Source of the DNA: Aquabacterium parvum
GTDB lineage: Bacteria; Pseudomonadota; Gammaproteobacteria; Burkholderiales; Burkholderiaceae_C
Assembly (NCBI RefSeq): GCF_001447195.1
Contig: NZ_LFRI01000103.1
Location: forward strand, 1-64,000
Direction: 5' to 3'
DNA: 64,000 nt
Shown here: positions 1 through 9,668 of the stretch, one piece after another
How positions within the stretch are numbered: the first letter of the stretch is position 1
How the letters are laid out: every line of letters begins with the position of its first letter
Notes under the pieces: model-generated
Seen by the model: the letters and a program-made list of their open reading frames with translations, nothing else
What the model was told of the DNA's origin: nothing
The model's database searches: none
Translations under genes and position numbers: made by a program

Positions 1-1480
1 AAGTGACGACACCATTTCTTTTGGTGACGGCATCAGTGTGTCAGATGTGGTGTTTTCTGTTGGATCATCAGGACTCATCATCCGAATCAAGGAAAATGGT
101 GTTTTGACCAATGATCAAATCACTGTCCAAAACTGGAACGACACCGCCTACAGGATCGAGAACTTCGTCTTCAAGGATAGTGCGTCAATGTCGATGGCGA
201 CCGCGAACCTGCTGTCCACCGCAGTTGTGATGGCAGGTGATGAAAATGGCAACAGCATCACTGGCACCACGTCATCAGACATCATGCAAGGGCATGGTGG
301 GGCTGACTCCATCAGCGCCGGGGAAGGTTCAGATGTCCTTTTTGGCGGGGCAGAGGGTGACAGTCTCTTTGGCCAAGCTGGAGATGACACCCTGTACGGC
401 GAATCCGGAGGAGACACGCTGGATGGCGGGCAAGGCGCCGACACCATGTACGGTGGCTTTGGCGATGACAGCTACAACGTTGACGACGTTGGGGACAGGG
501 TCATCGAAGCAGCCAACGGTGGCAACGACACGGTCGACACCACCCTGAGCGACTACGTCCTGCCTGATCACGTTGAAAACCTGATCATGAATGGCAAGGC
601 TGAGGTGAACACGGCCAGTGGCAATGCGCTGGACAACTACATCGTCGGCTCATGGATCGGTTCCAACATCAGCGGTCTTGCTGGAAACGACACGATCGTC
701 AGTTATGACGGCAACGACATCCTGGATGGTGGGCTGGGATACGACGTGCTTGAGGGTGGTTCGGGCGATGACGTCTACTACGTTGATCAAACGCTGATGC
801 CAGGCGACAACTATGTTGTGGACGAGGTGCTTGAGTTCGATGCCTACTCAGGCGGCATCGACACGGTTTACACAGACATCGCCGACTACGTTCTCCCCGC
901 CAACGTTGAGAACCTGGTCATGTCTGGCAAGTCCGCCTTTGGTAATGCGCTCAACAACGTGATCACCGGTTCGGACGATGCAAACCAGGTCGATTCAGGC
1001 AACGGCAATGACCAACTGATTGGCTTGGGCGGCGATGACTGGCTCACAGGCGGTGAAGGCAATGACATTTATGTCGGTGGCGCCGGTGATGACATGTTGA
1101 TTGACGATGCTGGGGACGAACACTACACCTGGGGGCGTGGAGAAGGGTATGACGTCATCTCCGATGGAGGTGGTGTTGACAAGCTTCAGGTTCTCGACGG
1201 AGTCGCCGCCGATCAAATCTGGTTGCGCCAGGAGGGGCTGGCCCTTGAGCTCCAGGTCATTGGTACCAGCGACCGATTGCTCATCGAGGGCTGGTTCATC
1301 GACCCGCTGTATCAGGTCGAATCCTTCGAGTTGGCTGACGGCAAGACCCTGAATGCGTCCAACGTGCAATCCTTGATCTCAGCGATGGCCGCCTTCACGC
1401 CGCCGGCCATGGGGCAGACGACCTTGACCGCCCAGCAGCAGTCGCAGCTTGGCCAAGTGATCGCCACAAACTGGGTCTGA
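1..1480 (+). CDS. RTX (haemolysin-type calcium-binding repeat) protein, C-terminal part
   Basis: This is the end of a larger secreted calcium-binding protein. The reading frame is already open at base 2, and the first residues, ending in the phrase ISFGDGI, match the linker style of haemolysin-type calcium-binding-related domains, so the true start lies outside the window. At least three blocks of GGxGxDxLx nonapeptide repeats are visible (for example GGAEGDSLFG, GGFGDDSYN, GGAGDDMLI), separated by conserved spacers containing DYVLPDHVENL and DYVLPANVENL. The C-terminus (LLIEGWF...YQVESFELADG, then a small-residue tail) fits the related domain plus an uncleaved type I secretion signal. Known role of the family: export by an ABC-type type I system and folding outside the cell on calcium. 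Whether this is an adhesin, an S-layer-like protein or an enzyme depends on the missing N-terminus. The TPR-GNAT gene starts 46 bases downstream and may share its mRNA. Confidence 0.9.
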   Translation, partial: SDDTISFGDGISVSDVVFSVGSSGLIIRIKENGVLTNDQITVQNWNDTAYRIENFVFKDSASMSMATANLLSTAVVMAGDENGNSITGTTSSDIMQGHGGADSISAGEGSDVLFGGAEGDSLFGQAGDDTLYGESGGDTLDGGQGADTMYGGFGDDSYNVDDVGDRVIEAANGGNDTVDTTLSDYVLPDHVENLIMNGKAEVNTASGNALDNYIVGSWIGSNISGLAGNDTIVSYDGNDILDGGLGYDVLEGGSGDDVYYVDQTLMPGDNYVVDEVLEFDAYSGGIDTVYTDIADYVLPANVENLVMSGKSAFGNALNNVITGSDDANQVDSGNGNDQLIGLGGDDWLTGGEGNDIYVGGAGDDMLIDDAGDEHYTWGRGEGYDVISDGGGVDKLQVLDGVAADQIWLRQEGLALELQVIGTSDRLLIEGWFIDPLYQVESFELADGKTLNASNVQSLISAMAAFTPPAMGQTTLTAQQQSQLGQVIATNWV

Positions 1481-1526
1481 ACGAGCTCCGCGAGCGGGCA
1501 ACCCCTGCTCGCAGGCTCAAACTTGC

Positions 1527-2603
1527 ATGCAAAACAGCATTCAACAGTTGATGCAGCAGGGGAGGATGGCTGAGGCCCGTGCTCAAGCAGGGGCCATACT
1601 GCAAGCACGCCCTCATGACCTGGCCTCTTGGGTGGCGTGGGGTGCTTGTGAGCTGGCACAAGGCACAGACCTTAGGGCACTCGTTAAAGCGTGCCGAGGG
1701 TATCAACAGGTACTTCCCCATTTGCATGCACCTGTTCTCTACCTTGCGCTGCTTCACCACCGCAGCAGAGCATTTGAAGAATGCGTTGACTTGCTGAAGC
1801 CCATCGCAAGCGCGCACCCTCGGGTCCTGTTGTCTCAGCCAAAGGTGGTGGACTGCTTTGTTGCCGCCTGCTTGGCGACGAACAACTTGAACGCCGCCAC
1901 ATGCTTGCATGAAGCAGCAGCGACATTGAACCCATTGATGTCCAGTCCAAGCCTGTGGCGCGTCAACCCAGCATGGTGGGCACGCCATGAAGGCCAGTCC
2001 CTGTTGTTCAGGCGGCTGCAACCATCGGACGCGGCTTGGCTCAAGCGGGTGTTCTCTCAGCCTCTGTTTGCCCAGCAGGTTAATCGCAACTATGCGAACA
2101 AGGTTGCGAAGATGACTGTTTCGGCCATCAGCAAGGAGTTGGAGCGGCAGTCGCCTCAATCACCTGCCGTCCTTGGCGCACTCATGTTGGTGGTCGAAGA
2201 GCGGCAGAGCGGTCGCCCCATTGGGATTGCGTGCTTTGTGTCCATCGATGCTGAGGCCAGGCAATCGGAGTTGGTGGTCGGCTTCACAGAGGATCAGTCC
2301 TCATTTCGGATCGCCGAGTTGTCTTGCTTCTTAACCCACCTTGCGTTCAAACGGCTGCGCTTCAGGCGTGTCACGACCTCCATTTACTCCAGCAACCCCA
2401 AGCTGAAGACGTTGAAGTCAACTTTGCGGAAGTTTGGGTTCCTTGACGAGGGGGTGCTGAGGGCTCACGCCATGTTGGGGCCAGGTCGATTCTCCGATGT
2501 TCACCTCATGGGTGGCATGGGCGAGGAGGTGGAGGCCTCCGACGGCTTCCAACGCCATTTGCGGCGACACGGTCCGTGGTCGGAGGTCTCGATGCGCTCC
2601 TAG
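1527..2603 (+). CDS. TPR-like / GNAT-like acyltransferase fusion protein
   Basis: A 358-residue cytoplasmic protein with no signal peptide. Residues 1 to about 150 look like helical TPR-type repeats (MAEARAQAGAILQARP, LYLALLHHRSRAFEECVDLL). Residues about 160-340 resemble a RimJ/RimL-type GNAT acyltransferase: an opening strand LLFRRLQPSDAAWL, a central GIACFVSIDAEARQSELVVGF, and the typical ending in which a helix AELSCFLTHLAFKRL is followed by RVTTSIYSSNPK and LRKFGFLDEGVLRAH. Substrate is unknown. It follows an RTX gene by 46 bases, so co-transcription is likely. RTX toxins are activated by HlyC-type acyltransferases, which also have a GNAT-like fold, but this protein does not look like HlyC itself. 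A role in modifying the neighbouring RTX protein is inference. An alternative is an unrelated N-acetyltransferase. No strong ribosome-binding site precedes the ATG. Confidence 0.6.
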   Translation: MQNSIQQLMQQGRMAEARAQAGAILQARPHDLASWVAWGACELAQGTDLRALVKACRGYQQVLPHLHAPVLYLALLHHRSRAFEECVDLLKPIASAHPRVLLSQPKVVDCFVAACLATNNLNAATCLHEAAATLNPLMSSPSLWRVNPAWWARHEGQSLLFRRLQPSDAAWLKRVFSQPLFAQQVNRNYANKVAKMTVSAISKELERQSPQSPAVLGALMLVVEERQSGRPIGIACFVSIDAEARQSELVVGFTEDQSSFRIAELSCFLTHLAFKRLRFRRVTTSIYSSNPKLKTLKSTLRKFGFLDEGVLRAHAMLGPGRFSDVHLMGGMGEEVEASDGFQRHLRRHGPWSEVSMRS

Positions 2604-2737
2604 GCTTGAGCTCGTGCCCATGCCGCCCAAAGCGGATTTTTGAGCTCTGAGCGGCTACTAAAGATCAGATGGGCGGACGACTGTCGACATCAATCCTGCT
2701 GTGCTATTCGCCATTTAGGGGCCTCATGCAGGTTGCG

Positions 2738-2777
2738 AAAGTACAAAACTGAACGAACAAAAGTACAGAACTGAACG
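2738..2777. repeat. Tandem 18-bp direct repeat, each copy holding an imperfect palindrome
   Basis: Two copies of AAAGTACARAACTGAACG lie at 2738-2755 and 2760-2777, differing at one base and spaced 22 bases start to start, close to two helical turns. Within each copy, GTACARAACTGAAC (2741-2754 and 2763-2776) is a palindrome of form GTnCAGnnCTGnAC; the second copy is perfect for that pattern and the first has one mismatch. This is the architecture of a tandem operator for a dimeric repressor, but the regulator is unknown. It ends 34 bases before the groESL -35 box. Confidence 0.6.
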
Positions 2778-2811
2778 GCGCTCGACAGCTCCCCCTTGGC
2801 ATCGACGCCCT

Positions 2812-2840
2812 CTTGAAACCGCCAAGCATGTCCATATAAT
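2812..2840 (+). promoter_or_regulatory. groESL promoter (sigma-70-like, also fits heat-shock sigma-32)
   Basis: CTTGAA at 2812-2817 and a consensus TATAAT at 2835-2840 are separated by 17 bases, a near-ideal sigma-70 promoter. The same stretch reads CTTGAAA, 13 bases, then CCATAT (2832-2837), which fits a relaxed sigma-32 (RpoH) promoter. The start of transcription would fall at or just before the CIRCE element, where HrcA would block it. Confidence 0.8.
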
Positions 2841-2842
2841 CA

Positions 2843-2869
2843 TTAGCACTCGACTTCGGTGAGTGCTAA
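2843..2869 (+). promoter_or_regulatory. CIRCE operator (HrcA binding site)
   Basis: TTAGCACTC (2843-2851), a 9-base spacer, and GAGTGCTAA (2861-2869) make a perfect CIRCE inverted repeat, the operator of the HrcA heat-shock repressor. It sits immediately downstream of the -10 box, so HrcA bound here would occlude the transcription start of groES-groEL. hrcA itself is not in this window. Confidence 0.97.
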
Positions 2870-3012
2870 CATGCCTGCCGAACCACCCCGGAGATCCGCT
2901 CCAGCGGCCGGTCCCCGTGGTGGACGAGACCCAAAAATCAGCTTCGATGTGAGTGTTCGCTCACTCGAAAGCGCTTGCCAACCCACAAGTTGTCTTCCAG
3001 ACAGGAGAACCC

Positions 3013-3303
3013 ATGAAACTGCGTCCTCTGCACGATCGCGTGATCGTCAAGCGCCTCGAAAGCGAAACCAAGACCGCCTCCGGCATCGTCATCCCCGACG
3101 CCGCCACCGAGAAGCCCGACCAAGGTGAAGTCCTGGCCGTCGGCCCCGGCAAGCGAAACGACAAGGGCGACTTCGTGGCCCTGAACGTTGCCGTCGGCGA
3201 CCGCGTCCTGTTCGGCAAGTACTCCGGCCAGACCGTCAAGGTCGACGGCGACGAGCTGCTGGTCATGCGCGAAGAAGACCTCTTCGCCGTCATCGCCAAG
3301 TAA
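3013..3303 (+). CDS. groES: Co-chaperonin GroES (Cpn10)
   Basis: A 96-residue protein of the exact usual length. It begins [14 protein letters not shown] and ends with the family's EEDLFAVI. GroES forms the heptameric lid of the GroEL folding chamber in the cytoplasm; the mobile loop that contacts GroEL is the segment around [12 protein letters not shown]. The start at 3013 is chosen because AGGAG lies 6 bases upstream and because an in-frame start 60 bases further up would add a segment absent from the family. groEL follows after 36 bases in the same operon, under the CIRCE and sigma-32/70 promoter upstream. Confidence 0.98.
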   Translation: MKLRPLHDRVIVKRLESETKTASGIVIPDAATEKPDQGEVLAVGPGKRNDKGDFVALNVAVGDRVLFGKYSGQTVKVDGDELLVMREEDLFAVIAK

Positions 3304-3321
3304 GCCAACCCCACACACTGA

Positions 3322-4986
<1,665 letters not shown>

Positions 4987-5040
4987 ATGCCTGAGCCAGG
5001 TGCCTCGCTTCGGTGAGGCGCCTGCCCTGCTGCAAAGCAC

Positions 5041-5074
5041 AAAGGCCGCTGAAAAGCGGCCTTTTTCTTTTTTG
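5041..5074 (+). terminator. Rho-independent terminator of groESL
   Basis: AAAGGCCGCT (5041-5050), loop GAAA, AGCGGCCTTT (5055-5064), followed by a T-rich run. The 10-bp stem with a 4-base loop is a textbook intrinsic terminator 55 bases after the groEL stop. It also has an A-run at the left and could serve the minus-strand DUF3149 gene on the other side. Confidence 0.93.
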
Positions 5075-5123
5075 GCGGCGACACCTCAGCCGTGCGCGGG
5101 CACAGCCGAGCTGCCCGACGGGA

Positions 5124-5291
5124 TCAAAGCTTGCCGGCCTCGCGCAGCAGCTTGTCGTGGCGCTCGGTGTCTTCCTTGACGTGCTTGCTGACGTAATACA
5201 GGAAGTAGCCCAGGCCGCAAAGCATGGCTGCGATGGACAGCAGGCTCAGGATGCCGTAGTCGGTGGTCAAGAAGTCGATCCAGGCTTGCAT
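5124..5291 (-). CDS. DUF3149-type small membrane protein
   Basis: A 55-residue protein with one membrane helix (about residues 12-34, ILSLLSIAAMLCGLGYFLYY) followed by a charged cytoplasmic tail KHVKEDTERHDKLLREAGKL. The layout, beginning MxAWIDFL and ending with a helix rich in charges, matches the DUF3149 family common in betaproteobacteria, whose function is not known. The start at 5291 is preceded by AGGAG at good spacing; an upstream in-frame start would add 50 residues without the family's character. It faces away from the patatin-like gene, sharing a 157-base divergent region. Confidence 0.75.
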   Translation of the reverse strand: MQAWIDFLTTDYGILSLLSIAAMLCGLGYFLYYVSKHVKEDTERHDKLLREAGKL

Positions 5292-5448
5292 GGTGTTTTC
5301 TCCTCTGCGGGGCGTTTCTGACAGGCTCCATCTGACGCCTGTTCGACCTTTGGCGTCCTGATGCAGATCAAGTCGCGAAGGGACGCGAGCCACCGGGTTC
5401 GCCGGATTTGATGCGGCACAATCGTTTGCACTGCTCGTCATCCGCCCG

Positions 5449-7770
5449 ATGAAACACCCTGCCTCGTCCCCCCGCCGGCTTCACCCCTGCGCTTTGCTTT
5501 GCGGCCTGGCCTTGGCGTTTGCCGGGCAGCTGGCCGGAGCGCAGGCCACCAGCGCGCCCGGCTCACCTGGCTCGACGGATGCGCTCCTGCGGGACGCGAC
5601 CCGCGCCCGCGTCGGGCTGGTGCTCTCTGGTGGCGGTGCGCGCGGTTTGGCCCACGTCGGGGTGCTCAAAGTGCTCGAGCGAGAGCGCATCCCGGTGGAC
5701 CTCATCGCCGGCACCTCCATGGGCGCCATCGTGGGTGGTCTCTACGCCACGGGCCTGACCGCCACCCAGATCGAGGAAGAGGTCAAGCGCCTGGACTGGA
5801 TTGGCGCATTCGCCTTGCGTGTCAACCGCCAAGACCTGTCGCAGCGCCGCAAGGAGCAGGACTTCGAGGTCTCGCCGCTGCTGGAGTTCGGCATCCGCTC
5901 CGATGGCCTGACCGCGCCGCTGGGCGCTGTCTCGAGCCGGGTGCTGGAGTCGCACCTGCGGCGCATGACCCTGGGCGCCACCCAGGTGCCGGACTTCGAC
6001 GACCTGCCCACGCCGTTTCGCGCCATCGCCACCGACATGGAGACAGGCCAGGCCGTGGTGATGGAGTCGGGTGACCTGGCGCGCGCCTTGCGCAGCAGCA
6101 TGTCCGTGCCGGGCGTGTTCGCGCCCACCGAGGTCGATGGCCGCATCCTGGGCGATGGCGGGCTGGTCAACAACCTGCCGGTCGATGTGGTGCGCAAGAT
6201 GGGGGCCGAGCGCATCATTGCCGTCAACATCGGCACGCCGCTCTCGGGTCGGGACACCCTGGCTTCCATCATGGGCGTGACGGCTCAGATGATCAACATC
6301 CTGACCGAGCAGAACGTGCAGCGCAGCCTGCAGACGCTCGGTCCGCAAGACGTGTTGATTGCGCCGACCCTGGAGGGCCTGACCTCCGGCGACTTCGACC
6401 GCGCCATCGACCTCATGCGCCTGGGCGAGTTGCAGGCCGAAGCCCTGGTGCTGCGCATGCAGGACCTCAAGCTCTCGCCCGAGGCGTATGCCCGCTGGCA
6501 GGCCCAGCGGCGGCAGAAGTCCTTGCAATCGACCAAGCTGGACTTTGTCCGCTTCGAGGGCTCGGACATCACCCACCCCGAGAACCGGCCTGACCTGCTG
6601 AAGTCGCAGCCGGGCGAGGACTTCAGCGTGGCCCACGCCGAGCGGGACCTCGTCAGCCTGGCGGCATCGGGCGATTACCTGCGCACCGACTACCGACTGG
6701 TGCGCACACCCGATGGCGAGCGTGGCCTGGTTTTCGACCTGCAGGACAAGCCCTGGGGGCCCAACTACCTGCAGGTGGGCATGGACTTCAGCGCCGACAA
6801 CCGCGGCCGCAGCATCTTCAACCTCAAGCTGGTGCACAACCGGCACTGGCTCGACGCTTCGGGCAGCGAGTGGCGCAACTTCGTGCGCATCGGCACCAGC
6901 CCGGCCATCCGATCGGAGTGGTATCGGCCCATGAACCTGCGCCTGCCCGATGGCCTGGAGGGCTTCGTGGCGGTGCAGGGCAGGGTGGAGCGCCACCGGC
7001 TCGACTACCACCTCGTGCCCGAAGAGAACCCCGATGCCGAGGTCAACCGCCGCATCATCGGCGCCAACCTGGACCTGGGCATGAACTGGCGCGAGCTGGG
7101 CGAGATCCGCCTGGGTGTGGTCAACGAGGCTTGGCACGACGACCCCACGCTGGTGAGCAGCCGCCTGGAGGCGCTGCGTGGTGTTCGCCCCGTGCAGACC
7201 GAGCGCTGGTACGAGCGCGGCCTGAGGCTGAAGGTGATCTTCGACCAGCTCGACCACGCTTTCTTCCCCATGCGGGGTTGGCGCGTCGAAGGGCAGTGGA
7301 TGCAAGGGCATCGCGACAGCCGCGACCACCGCTTCCAGGACGGGTTCATCCGCCGGGTTGACCTGCAGGGCCAGTGGGCCACGTCATGGGGGGTGCACAC
7401 TTTCAGCGCCCTCGGGCGCTTCAACCTGTCTGACGGCGTGGAATCGCTGGTGCCTCGCAATGGCCTGGGTGGTTTTCAGCAACTCTCCGGTTACGGGCCC
7501 TTCCAGGTCAGCGGACAGCAGGTGGCGCTGGCGCGCATCGGCTACCAGGTCAAGCTGGTGCCTTCGCCGCTCACCAGCGGCACCTTCATGGGCGTCAGCC
7601 TGGAGAGCGGCCGCGCATGGGACCGCCGAGATGCGTACGCTGCAGGGGTTCACCGCCAGGGCATGAGCCTGTACCTGGGCGCCGACACGGCGATCGGGCC
7701 GATCTACGCGGCACTGCTGCACAGCCCGCGCATCGGCCCGACGGTGATGCTGTTTGTCGGCCGGCCTTGA
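5449..7770 (+). CDS. Patatin-like phospholipase with C-terminal outer-membrane barrel (PlpD-like, type Vd autotransporter)
   Basis: A 773-residue secreted lipase-like protein. Residues 1-31 form a signal peptide ending around AGQLAGAQA. The patatin domain (about 54-260) has the oxyanion-hole glycines GGGARG at 61-66, the nucleophile motif GTSMG with Ser90, and the dyad aspartate in DGG at Asp236. A short linker and POTRA-like segment follow (about 345-420), then a region of alternating strands to the end that resembles a 16-stranded Omp85-type barrel. This order is that of Pseudomonas PlpD, in which the barrel carries its own patatin domain across the outer membrane. A phospholipase A1 activity is known for PlpD and is inferred here. 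Length (728 in PlpD) and all catalytic residues fit. The gene is convergent with cheB, 27 bases apart. Confidence 0.9.
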   Translation: MKHPASSPRRLHPCALLCGLALAFAGQLAGAQATSAPGSPGSTDALLRDATRARVGLVLSGGGARGLAHVGVLKVLERERIPVDLIAGTSMGAIVGGLYATGLTATQIEEEVKRLDWIGAFALRVNRQDLSQRRKEQDFEVSPLLEFGIRSDGLTAPLGAVSSRVLESHLRRMTLGATQVPDFDDLPTPFRAIATDMETGQAVVMESGDLARALRSSMSVPGVFAPTEVDGRILGDGGLVNNLPVDVVRKMGAERIIAVNIGTPLSGRDTLASIMGVTAQMINILTEQNVQRSLQTLGPQDVLIAPTLEGLTSGDFDRAIDLMRLGELQAEALVLRMQDLKLSPEAYARWQAQRRQKSLQSTKLDFVRFEGSDITHPENRPDLLKSQPGEDFSVAHAERDLVSLAASGDYLRTDYRLVRTPDGERGLVFDLQDKPWGPNYLQVGMDFSADNRGRSIFNLKLVHNRHWLDASGSEWRNFVRIGTSPAIRSEWYRPMNLRLPDGLEGFVAVQGRVERHRLDYHLVPEENPDAEVNRRIIGANLDLGMNWRELGEIRLGVVNEAWHDDPTLVSSRLEALRGVRPVQTERWYERGLRLKVIFDQLDHAFFPMRGWRVEGQWMQGHRDSRDHRFQDGFIRRVDLQGQWATSWGVHTFSALGRFNLSDGVESLVPRNGLGGFQQLSGYGPFQVSGQQVALARIGYQVKLVPSPLTSGTFMGVSLESGRAWDRRDAYAAGVHRQGMSLYLGADTAIGPIYAALLHSPRIGPTVMLFVGRP

Positions 7771-7797
7771 CGGCGCGGGCCAGTTGCCCCGCTCGCT

Positions 7798-8925
7798 TCA
7801 GACCCGGCTGAGTGCCTGGCCGACGGTGGCGCGCAAATGGTCGAGCACGTGGCCCGAGATCTTGCCCAGGGGCAGCACCTCCTGCACGGCGCCGGCGTTG
7901 ATGGCTTCACGGGGCATGCCGAAAACCACGCAGCTGGCTTCGTCCTGGGCCACGCAATAAGCGCCTGCGTCCTTCATCTCGCGCATGGCCTTGGCACCGT
8001 CGGCGCCCATGCCCGTGAGCATGATGCCGATGGCGTTGGGCCCCACCACGCGAGCCGCCGACTTGAACAGCACCTCGACGCTGGGCTTGTGGCGGTTGAC
8101 CGGTTCACCGTCCTGCACGCGCGCGATGTAGTTGGCGCCTGAGCGCTCGACGCTCAGGTGCATGCCGCCCGGTGCGATGTAGGCGTGCCCGGGCAGGATG
8201 CGCTCGCCGTCGCTGGCTTCCTTGACGCTGATCTTGCACAGCCCGTCCAGCCGCGCGGCGTAGTTCTTGGTGAAGCCCGGCGGCATGTGCTGGGTGATGA
8301 CCACGGCCGGCGCGTCGGCGGGCAAGCCGATGAGCACCTCTTTGGTGGCTTCGGTGCCGCCGGTGGAGGCGCCGATGAAGATGAGTTTTTCGGTGGACAG
8401 CCGGCCCAGCGAAGACGTGGCCGCGGCGGGCCTGGCTGCGTTGGCGGCCGCAGGTGCGCCCGGAGCGCGTGCTCCGGCTGGCGTGGGTGCGCTGGCACCA
8501 GGTGCCGGCGCCAGTCGGTGAATGCGCGCCTTCGACGCCACGCGGATCTTGTCGGTGATGTCGTCCGACAGCTGGCGCAGGCCATCGGCCACACCGATCT
8601 TGGGTTTGGCCACGAAGTCGATGGCGCCCAGCTCCAGCGCCTTGAGCGTGACCTCGGCGCCGCGCTCCGTCAGGGTCGACACCATCACCACCGGCATCGG
8701 GCGCAGGCGCATCAACTTGGACAGGAAGTCGATGCCGTCCATGCGCGGCATCTCCACGTCGAGCGTGATGACGTCGGGGTTGAGGTTGCGGATCATCTCG
8801 CGCGCCACCAGAGGATCAGCTGCGGCGCCGATGCACTCCATGTCGGGCTGTCGGTTGATGATCTCGGTGAGCATGCTGCGCACCAAGGCGGAATCGTCCA
8901 CCACCACCACACGTGTTTTGGCCAT
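7798..8925 (-). CDS. cheB: Chemotaxis response regulator protein-glutamate methylesterase CheB
   Basis: A 375-residue two-domain protein. Residues 1-120 are a receiver with the acidic pair DD at 10-11 and the phosphoacceptor aspartate in ITLDVEMP. A long Ala/Pro-rich linker (about 140-185) leads to the methylesterase domain with the catalytic serine in GASTGG, histidine in TQHMPPGF and aspartate in GMGADG. CheB removes methyl groups from chemoreceptor glutamates, giving adaptation together with CheR. It is the last gene of cheR-cheD-cheB, starting 18 bases after cheD. GGAG lies about 10 bases before the ATG. No cheY or cheZ follows, unlike many Burkholderiales operons. Confidence 0.96.
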   Translation of the reverse strand: MAKTRVVVVDDSALVRSMLTEIINRQPDMECIGAAADPLVAREMIRNLNPDVITLDVEMPRMDGIDFLSKLMRLRPMPVVMVSTLTERGAEVTLKALELGAIDFVAKPKIGVADGLRQLSDDITDKIRVASKARIHRLAPAPGASAPTPAGARAPGAPAAANAARPAAATSSLGRLSTEKLIFIGASTGGTEATKEVLIGLPADAPAVVITQHMPPGFTKNYAARLDGLCKISVKEASDGERILPGHAYIAPGGMHLSVERSGANYIARVQDGEPVNRHKPSVEVLFKSAARVVGPNAIGIMLTGMGADGAKAMREMKDAGAYCVAQDEASCVVFGMPREAINAGAVQEVLPLGKISGHVLDHLRATVGQALSRV

Positions 8926-8943
8926 TTTTCTTGTCTCCGTGTC

Positions 8944-9642
8944 TCAGAACAGGTCGATCGAGCCACCGCTGGACGCAACCGGCACGACCTTCTGAGCGGC
9001 GGCGCGTTCCTGCTGGACGATCGCGTCCGGGTTGGTGGGGGCCAGGCGCTTGACCATGGCTTTGCCGCTGTGCGGCAGGAAGCAGACCTTGCGCGGGTAG
9101 ATCTCCAGCACGTCCTTGGAGACCACCGGGATGCGTTCGGTCTTGAGGTAGTCCATCACGAAGGCGGTGTTGCGCTCACCCACGTTGATGGTGTTCATGC
9201 CGCTGATGACCGCACCACCGCCGAACACCTTGGCTTCCAGCGTCAGCCGCGAGGCGCCCAGCTTGAGCATTTCGTTGATCAGCAGTTCCATGGCGAACGA
9301 GCCATACCGACCCGAGTCGCTGGCGCCGCCGCCGTTGTCGGGCAACATGAAGTGGTTCATGCCGCCGACCTTGGCCTGGCGGTCCCACAGGCACACGGCG
9401 ATGCACGAGCCCAGCGTGGTCATGATGAGCACGTCCTCGTTGAACACGAAGTACTCGCCCGGTAGCACTTTCACGGCTTCGGACTGGAAGTGCGCATCGT
9501 AGAAAAAGAAGGAGGCCTCGCCCGGCTTGGCGATGCGCGACTTCAGGCGCGTCAGGCGCTCGGTTCGGTTGGCCTGCAGGCCCATGGCGGGCGGGGCGGC
9601 GGATCCTGCGCGCGAGGCGCCAACGGACGGGGTGCTGATCAT
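8944..9642 (-). CDS. cheD: Chemoreceptor glutamine deamidase CheD
   Basis: CheD converts specific receptor glutamines to glutamates and tunes adaptation together with CheB and CheR. The catalytic cysteine is in TTLGSCIAVCL and the histidine in GGMNHFMLPD; the conserved EAKVFGGGAV segment is also present. I chose the ATG at 9642 (232 residues) because AGGA lies 7 bases upstream; an in-frame TTG at 9672 would overlap the cheR stop by 4 bases and add 10 residues. The N-terminal 40 residues are low in complexity, and the recognisable domain begins around SRIAKPGEASFFFYD. The gene sits between cheR and cheB in one operon. Confidence 0.95.
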   Translation of the reverse strand: MISTPSVGASRAGSAAPPAMGLQANRTERLTRLKSRIAKPGEASFFFYDAHFQSEAVKVLPGEYFVFNEDVLIMTTLGSCIAVCLWDRQAKVGGMNHFMLPDNGGGASDSGRYGSFAMELLINEMLKLGASRLTLEAKVFGGGAVISGMNTINVGERNTAFVMDYLKTERIPVVSKDVLEIYPRKVCFLPHSGKAMVKRLAPTNPDAIVQQERAAAQKVVPVASSGGSIDLF

Positions 9643-9668
9643 CTGGATGTCCTGGCTGGCGGTGACTG

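Larger units (their letters stand above)
2604..3012 (+). promoter_or_regulatory. Intergenic region holding groESL control elements
   Basis: This 409-base gap between the TPR-GNAT gene and groES contains no convincing gene. It holds a pair of tandem palindromic direct repeats (2738-2777), a strong promoter (2812-2840), a perfect CIRCE operator (2843-2869) and a leader of roughly 140 bases. These elements are listed separately. The part before 2738 shows nothing recognisable. Confidence 0.8.

Noticed and set aside
340..1110. Repetitive DNA suggesting a CRISPR or satellite array
   Set aside because: The repeats are at the protein level (calcium-binding nonapeptides) and the bases vary; no constant repeat with unique spacers exists here or elsewhere in the window.
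5331..5441. A longer 105-residue version of the DUF3149 gene
   Set aside because: The 50 added residues have no family character, and the internal ATG at 5291 has a good ribosome-binding site.
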